A stretch of 64,000 bases of DNA from Massilia sp. H6 (lineage in GTDB: Bacteria > Pseudomonadota > Gammaproteobacteria > Burkholderiales > Burkholderiaceae_D): the NCBI RefSeq assembly GCF_024802625.1, contig NZ_CP103371.1, positions 4,154,001-4,218,000 of the forward strand, written 5' to 3'. Numbering within the stretch: the stretch's first letter is position 1; each line of letters starts with the position of its first letter. The position numbers were made by a program, and so were the translations under genes. Positions 56,200-64,000 of the stretch are shown here, one piece after another. Below the pieces are notes generated by a model. That model made no database searches and had not been told where the DNA came from. It was given only the letters and a program-made list of their open reading frames with translations.

Positions 56200-56333
56200 T
56201 TTGACTTGTACGAGGTTTTTGCCAAGTGGCAAAAATCTCTGAATCTGGAAGAAGTAATTGTTGTATTGGGTAGCGAGTATCAACAAACGTGCGCTGTATT
56301 CTCGACTTATCTATATACCTACCAAGGTTATAG

Positions 56334-59206
<2,873 letters not shown>

Positions 59207-59346
59207 CTATAACGTTGGCCCCTGCTGACACAGGGATCGTTATAGAAAATCAAGAGTACAGCTTGTTGCATGTTTGTTGATACTGTATTGCTACCCTAAG
59301 CATGTGCTGTCGCACACGCTTAAAAAACTTTTACTTCTTCCAGATT

Positions 59347-59356
59347 GTTAAAGAAC
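59347..59356 (-). promoter_or_regulatory. boxA in the 16S-23S spacer, operon 2
   Basis: GTTCTTTAAC on the minus strand, as in operon 1. Confidence 0.7.
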
Positions 59357-59415
59357 GAAAAAACAGTGATCTCGAAAAGACCAAACCTAAGCAGCTGTGC
59401 TTACGTTTGAGCTCT

Positions 59416-59491
59416 TGGTGGAGGATGACGGGATCGAACCGACGACCCCCTGCTTGCAAAGCAGGTGCTCTCCCAGCTGAGCTAATCCCCC
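59416..59491 (-). tRNA. tRNA-Ala (TGC), operon 2
   Basis: Same 76-nt tRNA as in operon 1; the spacer before it is shorter and different in sequence from that of operon 1. Confidence 0.97.
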
Positions 59492-59512
59492 TTATTGGGT
59501 ATGCCAATAACT

Positions 59513-59589
59513 TGGTAGGGCTGGTTGGACTCGAACCAACGACCCCCGCGTTATCAACACGGTGCTCTAACCAGCTGAGCTACAGCCCC
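59513..59589 (-). tRNA. tRNA-Ile (GAT), operon 2
   Basis: Same 77-nt tRNA as in operon 1, 21 nt from tRNA-Ala instead of 20. Confidence 0.97.
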
Positions 59590-59661
59590 GACACTGTTGT
59601 TCTTGTTCTACAGTCGATAAGAGTGGACGCTCAATGAATGGGTTCTAACCCGGTGCTACTC

Positions 59662-61197
<1,536 letters not shown>

Positions 61198-61380
61198 AAT
61201 CTCTGTTTAATAGACATTTCTGCCTCCGTCCTTGCAGACGGGTCGCTCACTCAAAATACTGACCGTCATCTCATTGCTGAGACAACGCTATTTCTTTTTT
61301 GTGAACATTTGATAATTTAAGTAATCAAGAACCGAAGTTCTTGGCACCTTCATCAAACGCCCACACTTATCGACTGTAAA

Positions 61381-61392
61381 TTTTTAAAGAAC
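61381..61392 (-). promoter_or_regulatory. boxA in the rRNA operon 2 leader
   Basis: GTTCTTTAAAAA on the minus strand, one base different from the GCTCTTTAAAAA of operon 1. Confidence 0.6.
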
Positions 61393-61607
61393 TGTATTCG
61401 GCACTACCTTGCTGCACTTGACGAAGCGTTGTGTTCGTCAGCAGCAGAGAAGAGAGAGTATGCAGTGTTTCGCGTTTCTCGTCAACCCCTTCGTTCGCTT
61501 CGTTGCAGATTTCCCTGCGGACTTTGTTATCGTAACTAGTTGATTACGTTAACGTTTTTCAGTCCCCACATCAGCATCTACTGCCGAGTGTCCCGAAGCG
61601 GAGGCGA

Positions 61608-61636
61608 ACTATAACAAACCCGGCGGCCATCTGCAA
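61608..61636 (-). promoter_or_regulatory. rRNA operon 2 promoter
   Basis: Minus-strand TTGCAG (61631-61636), 17-nt spacer, TATAGT (61608-61613). The sequence around it is not homologous to the operon 1 promoter region, although the -10 and the spacing agree. Confidence 0.75.
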
Positions 61637-61735
61637 GAGCCTGCCGCATTTTTCTTAGCGCGGGCCTGAGATCTTGCAATTAGCAACGCTGTCAGTACTG
61701 CTAGCATTTTTATTTCAGCCCAGCAGGAGAAAACG

Positions 61736-62956
61736 ATGAAGTCAGTTCTTCTCAACATCTGCCTCTTGTTCACCCTCTGGCTGAGCATGGGGGCGGCTGT
61801 TACGCCATCTGCGAATAAGAAGGTCTGGATTACTATCGGCGACGCCGCCTTCCAGAAAATTAAATCCTCCGCTCCCGACCTGGTGTCAATCGACAGCCGG
61901 CAGTTGAGTGCAGCTGCGGGGGCGGACAAGGTGCATGCGGTGACGATCGATGAGAATCGGCTTGTTGCACTAGCCGGCGCAATCCATCAACGCATGGGAC
62001 AGTGCGGCGGTTTCATGGTCCACGCCAGTGAAGCGGAGGCGCGTGCCGCTTTATCTCGCGGCGATCTGATACCGCCTACAAGGACGTACGCCATCTCTCA
62101 TCGCGATACTGTTGAACCAATACTTGCGAACATGACAGAGAAAAATATCGAGTCCACGATCATCTCGCTCAGCGCCTTCCCCAATCGTTATTACAGGAGC
62201 CGTTCTGGCGTGGACGCGGCGAACTGGCTCTTCTCGACATGGCGCGGGCTTGGCGCCGGCCGCCCGGACATCTCGGTGACCCAGGTCATACACCCAGATT
62301 TTCCGCAAGCGTCTGTCAGCTTGACTATCGCCGGCACAGACCTGGCAGAGGAAGCCGTCGTCGTCGGCGCGCATCTCGATTCGATTCTGAGCTTTGGCAT
62401 GGGCGAAAACGCGCGCGCGCCCGGCGCCGATGACGATGCGTCAGGCGTTGCCAGCATGACCGAAGCGGTGCGCGCGATCATTACCAGCGGCTACCGGCCA
62501 CGCCGGACAATTCATGTCATCGCCTATGCCGCAGAAGAAGTGGGGCTACGCGGATCACAAGACATCGCGCTCCGTTTCAAGGCGGAAAATCGGTCACTTG
62601 CAGGCGTCCTGCAGCTCGATATGACCAATTTTAAGGGCGCCGAAAACGACATCTACCTGCTCACCGACTATACGAATAGCGCACAGAATGCCTTTATCGC
62701 CCAGCTGGTACGCGTGTATCTTCCCGGACTCACGGTCGGCTACGACAAGTGCGGCTATGCTTGCTCGGACCACGCCAGCTGGCACGCGCTGGGCTACACG
62801 GTGTCCATGCCGTTCGAATCATCGTCTGCACGCGACAATCCGTATATCCACACAGCCAAGGACACGCTCGCTAATTCCGGCGGCCAGACGGCGCACGCGC
62901 TTAAGTTCGCGCGCCTGGCCGCCGCCTACCTCGTCGAACTTTCGGGCCAGGACTAG
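61736..62956 (+). CDS. Secreted M28-family aminopeptidase
   Basis: Protein of 406 aa with a signal peptide (MKSVLLNICLLFTLWLSMGA). After a ~130-residue prodomain-like region, the M28 zinc-peptidase: VVVGAHLDSILSF (His ligand), APGADDDASGVASMTEAVRA (bridging Asp), IAYAAEEVGLRGSQDIA (catalytic Glu and ligand Glu), LQLDMTNFKG (Asp) and DNPYIHTAKDT (final His). The Cys pair in YDKCGYACSDHASW resembles leucyl aminopeptidases of Vibrio/Aeromonas (AP1). AGGAGA before the ATG. It lies alone between rRNA operons 2 and 3 and is divergent from the operon 2 promoter. Confidence 0.9.
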   Translation: MKSVLLNICLLFTLWLSMGAAVTPSANKKVWITIGDAAFQKIKSSAPDLVSIDSRQLSAAAGADKVHAVTIDENRLVALAGAIHQRMGQCGGFMVHASEAEARAALSRGDLIPPTRTYAISHRDTVEPILANMTEKNIESTIISLSAFPNRYYRSRSGVDAANWLFSTWRGLGAGRPDISVTQVIHPDFPQASVSLTIAGTDLAEEAVVVGAHLDSILSFGMGENARAPGADDDASGVASMTEAVRAIITSGYRPRRTIHVIAYAAEEVGLRGSQDIALRFKAENRSLAGVLQLDMTNFKGAENDIYLLTDYTNSAQNAFIAQLVRVYLPGLTVGYDKCGYACSDHASWHALGYTVSMPFESSSARDNPYIHTAKDTLANSGGQTAHALKFARLAAAYLVELSGQD

Positions 62957-63043
62957 TACAACCGTATCATCGTCCAGCCGCCGGCCACGAATCGAACGTG
63001 CAGCAAGCTGTCAGCGCCCTAGTACGGACCGGCGCCCAAACGC

Positions 63044-63077
63044 AAAAAACCCCACAGAGATCACTCTGTGGGGTTTT
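63044..63077 (-). terminator. rRNA operon 3 terminator (bidirectional)
   Basis: Same hairpin as for operons 1 and 2; it would also stop the M28 transcript from the left. Confidence 0.85.
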
Positions 63078-63088
63078 GCTTATAACTA

Positions 63089-63202
63089 GCCTGACGATAA
63101 CCTACTTTCACACTGGTTGCAGCACTATCATCGGCGCAAAGTCGTTTCACGGTCCTGTTCGGGATGGGAAGGGGTGGGACCGACTTGCTATGGTCATCAG
63201 GC
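63089..63202 (-). rRNA. rrf: 5S ribosomal RNA, operon 3
   Basis: Same as the other copies in the part compared. Confidence 0.93.
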
Positions 63203-63336
63203 TTTGACTTGTACGAGGTTTTTGCCAAGTGGCAAAAATCTCTGAATCTGGAAGAAGTAATTGTTGTATTGGGTAGCGAGTATCAACAAACGTGCGCTGT
63301 ATTCTCGACTTATCTATATACCTACCAAGGTTATAG

Positions 63337-64000
<664 letters not shown>

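Overview
The window looks like chromosomal DNA of a betaproteobacterium of the Burkholderiales, most likely Oxalobacteraceae and Massilia/Telluria-like. The evidence is the 16S/23S rRNA sequences with an Ala-Ile tRNA spacer, the high GC content, and the gene families and their order. The genus is inferred; no search was run.

Left half (1-20 kb): core metabolism and housekeeping. An arginine succinyltransferase (AST) operon runs leftwards (astC, aruF, aruG/astA, astD, cut by the window edge) behind its AraC-type regulator. Then come a MarR regulator with a small partner, an HDOD protein, and a DUF1800/DUF1501 secreted pair. That pair is bracketed by two near-identical direct repeats, each ending in a minus-strand terminator hairpin; I read these as a candidate small-RNA family. 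The queA-tgt-yajC-secD-secF block follows, split by a LysR regulator and a divergent VOC gene. recG, a GNAT gene and a NYN/LOTUS-type gene come next.

20-25 kb: a scarred region. A VOC/membrane-protein segment of about 0.8 kb is present twice. Between the copies lie a decayed IS481-family transposase (one amber codon, one frameshift) and an AT-rich small membrane gene. A 157-bp element with perfect 17-bp terminal inverted repeats supplies the stop codon of the next gene.

25-46.6 kb: ordinary metabolic genes. These are a Gfo/Idh oxidoreductase, DUF3025, pyrC, an orphan amino-acid ABC ATPase, a dicarboxylate/amino-acid symporter, a secreted amidohydrolase, an ATM1-type ABC exporter, a thioesterase, PhoD, two tandem FadD ligases, a lipoprotein peptidase, a molybdopterin oxidoreductase, an M20 amidohydrolase, a 3-hydroxyisobutyrate-dehydrogenase-like enzyme coupled to a SUFU-domain protein, a PagL-like deacylase and a YetF/DUF421 protein.

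46.6-64 kb: three rRNA operons in the same (minus) orientation within 17.4 kb (the third runs off the window). The two gaps between them hold plus-strand genes. The first gap contains the most unusual locus: a cobalamin riboswitch, btuC, btuD, an interrupted small gene, a short membrane protein and a subclass-B3-like metallo-beta-lactamase, all joined by overlapping or 1-nt junctions, so the hydrolase appears to be under B12 control. The second gap holds a secreted M28 aminopeptidase. Strong promoters, boxA antitermination sites and intrinsic terminators are visible for the rRNA operons.
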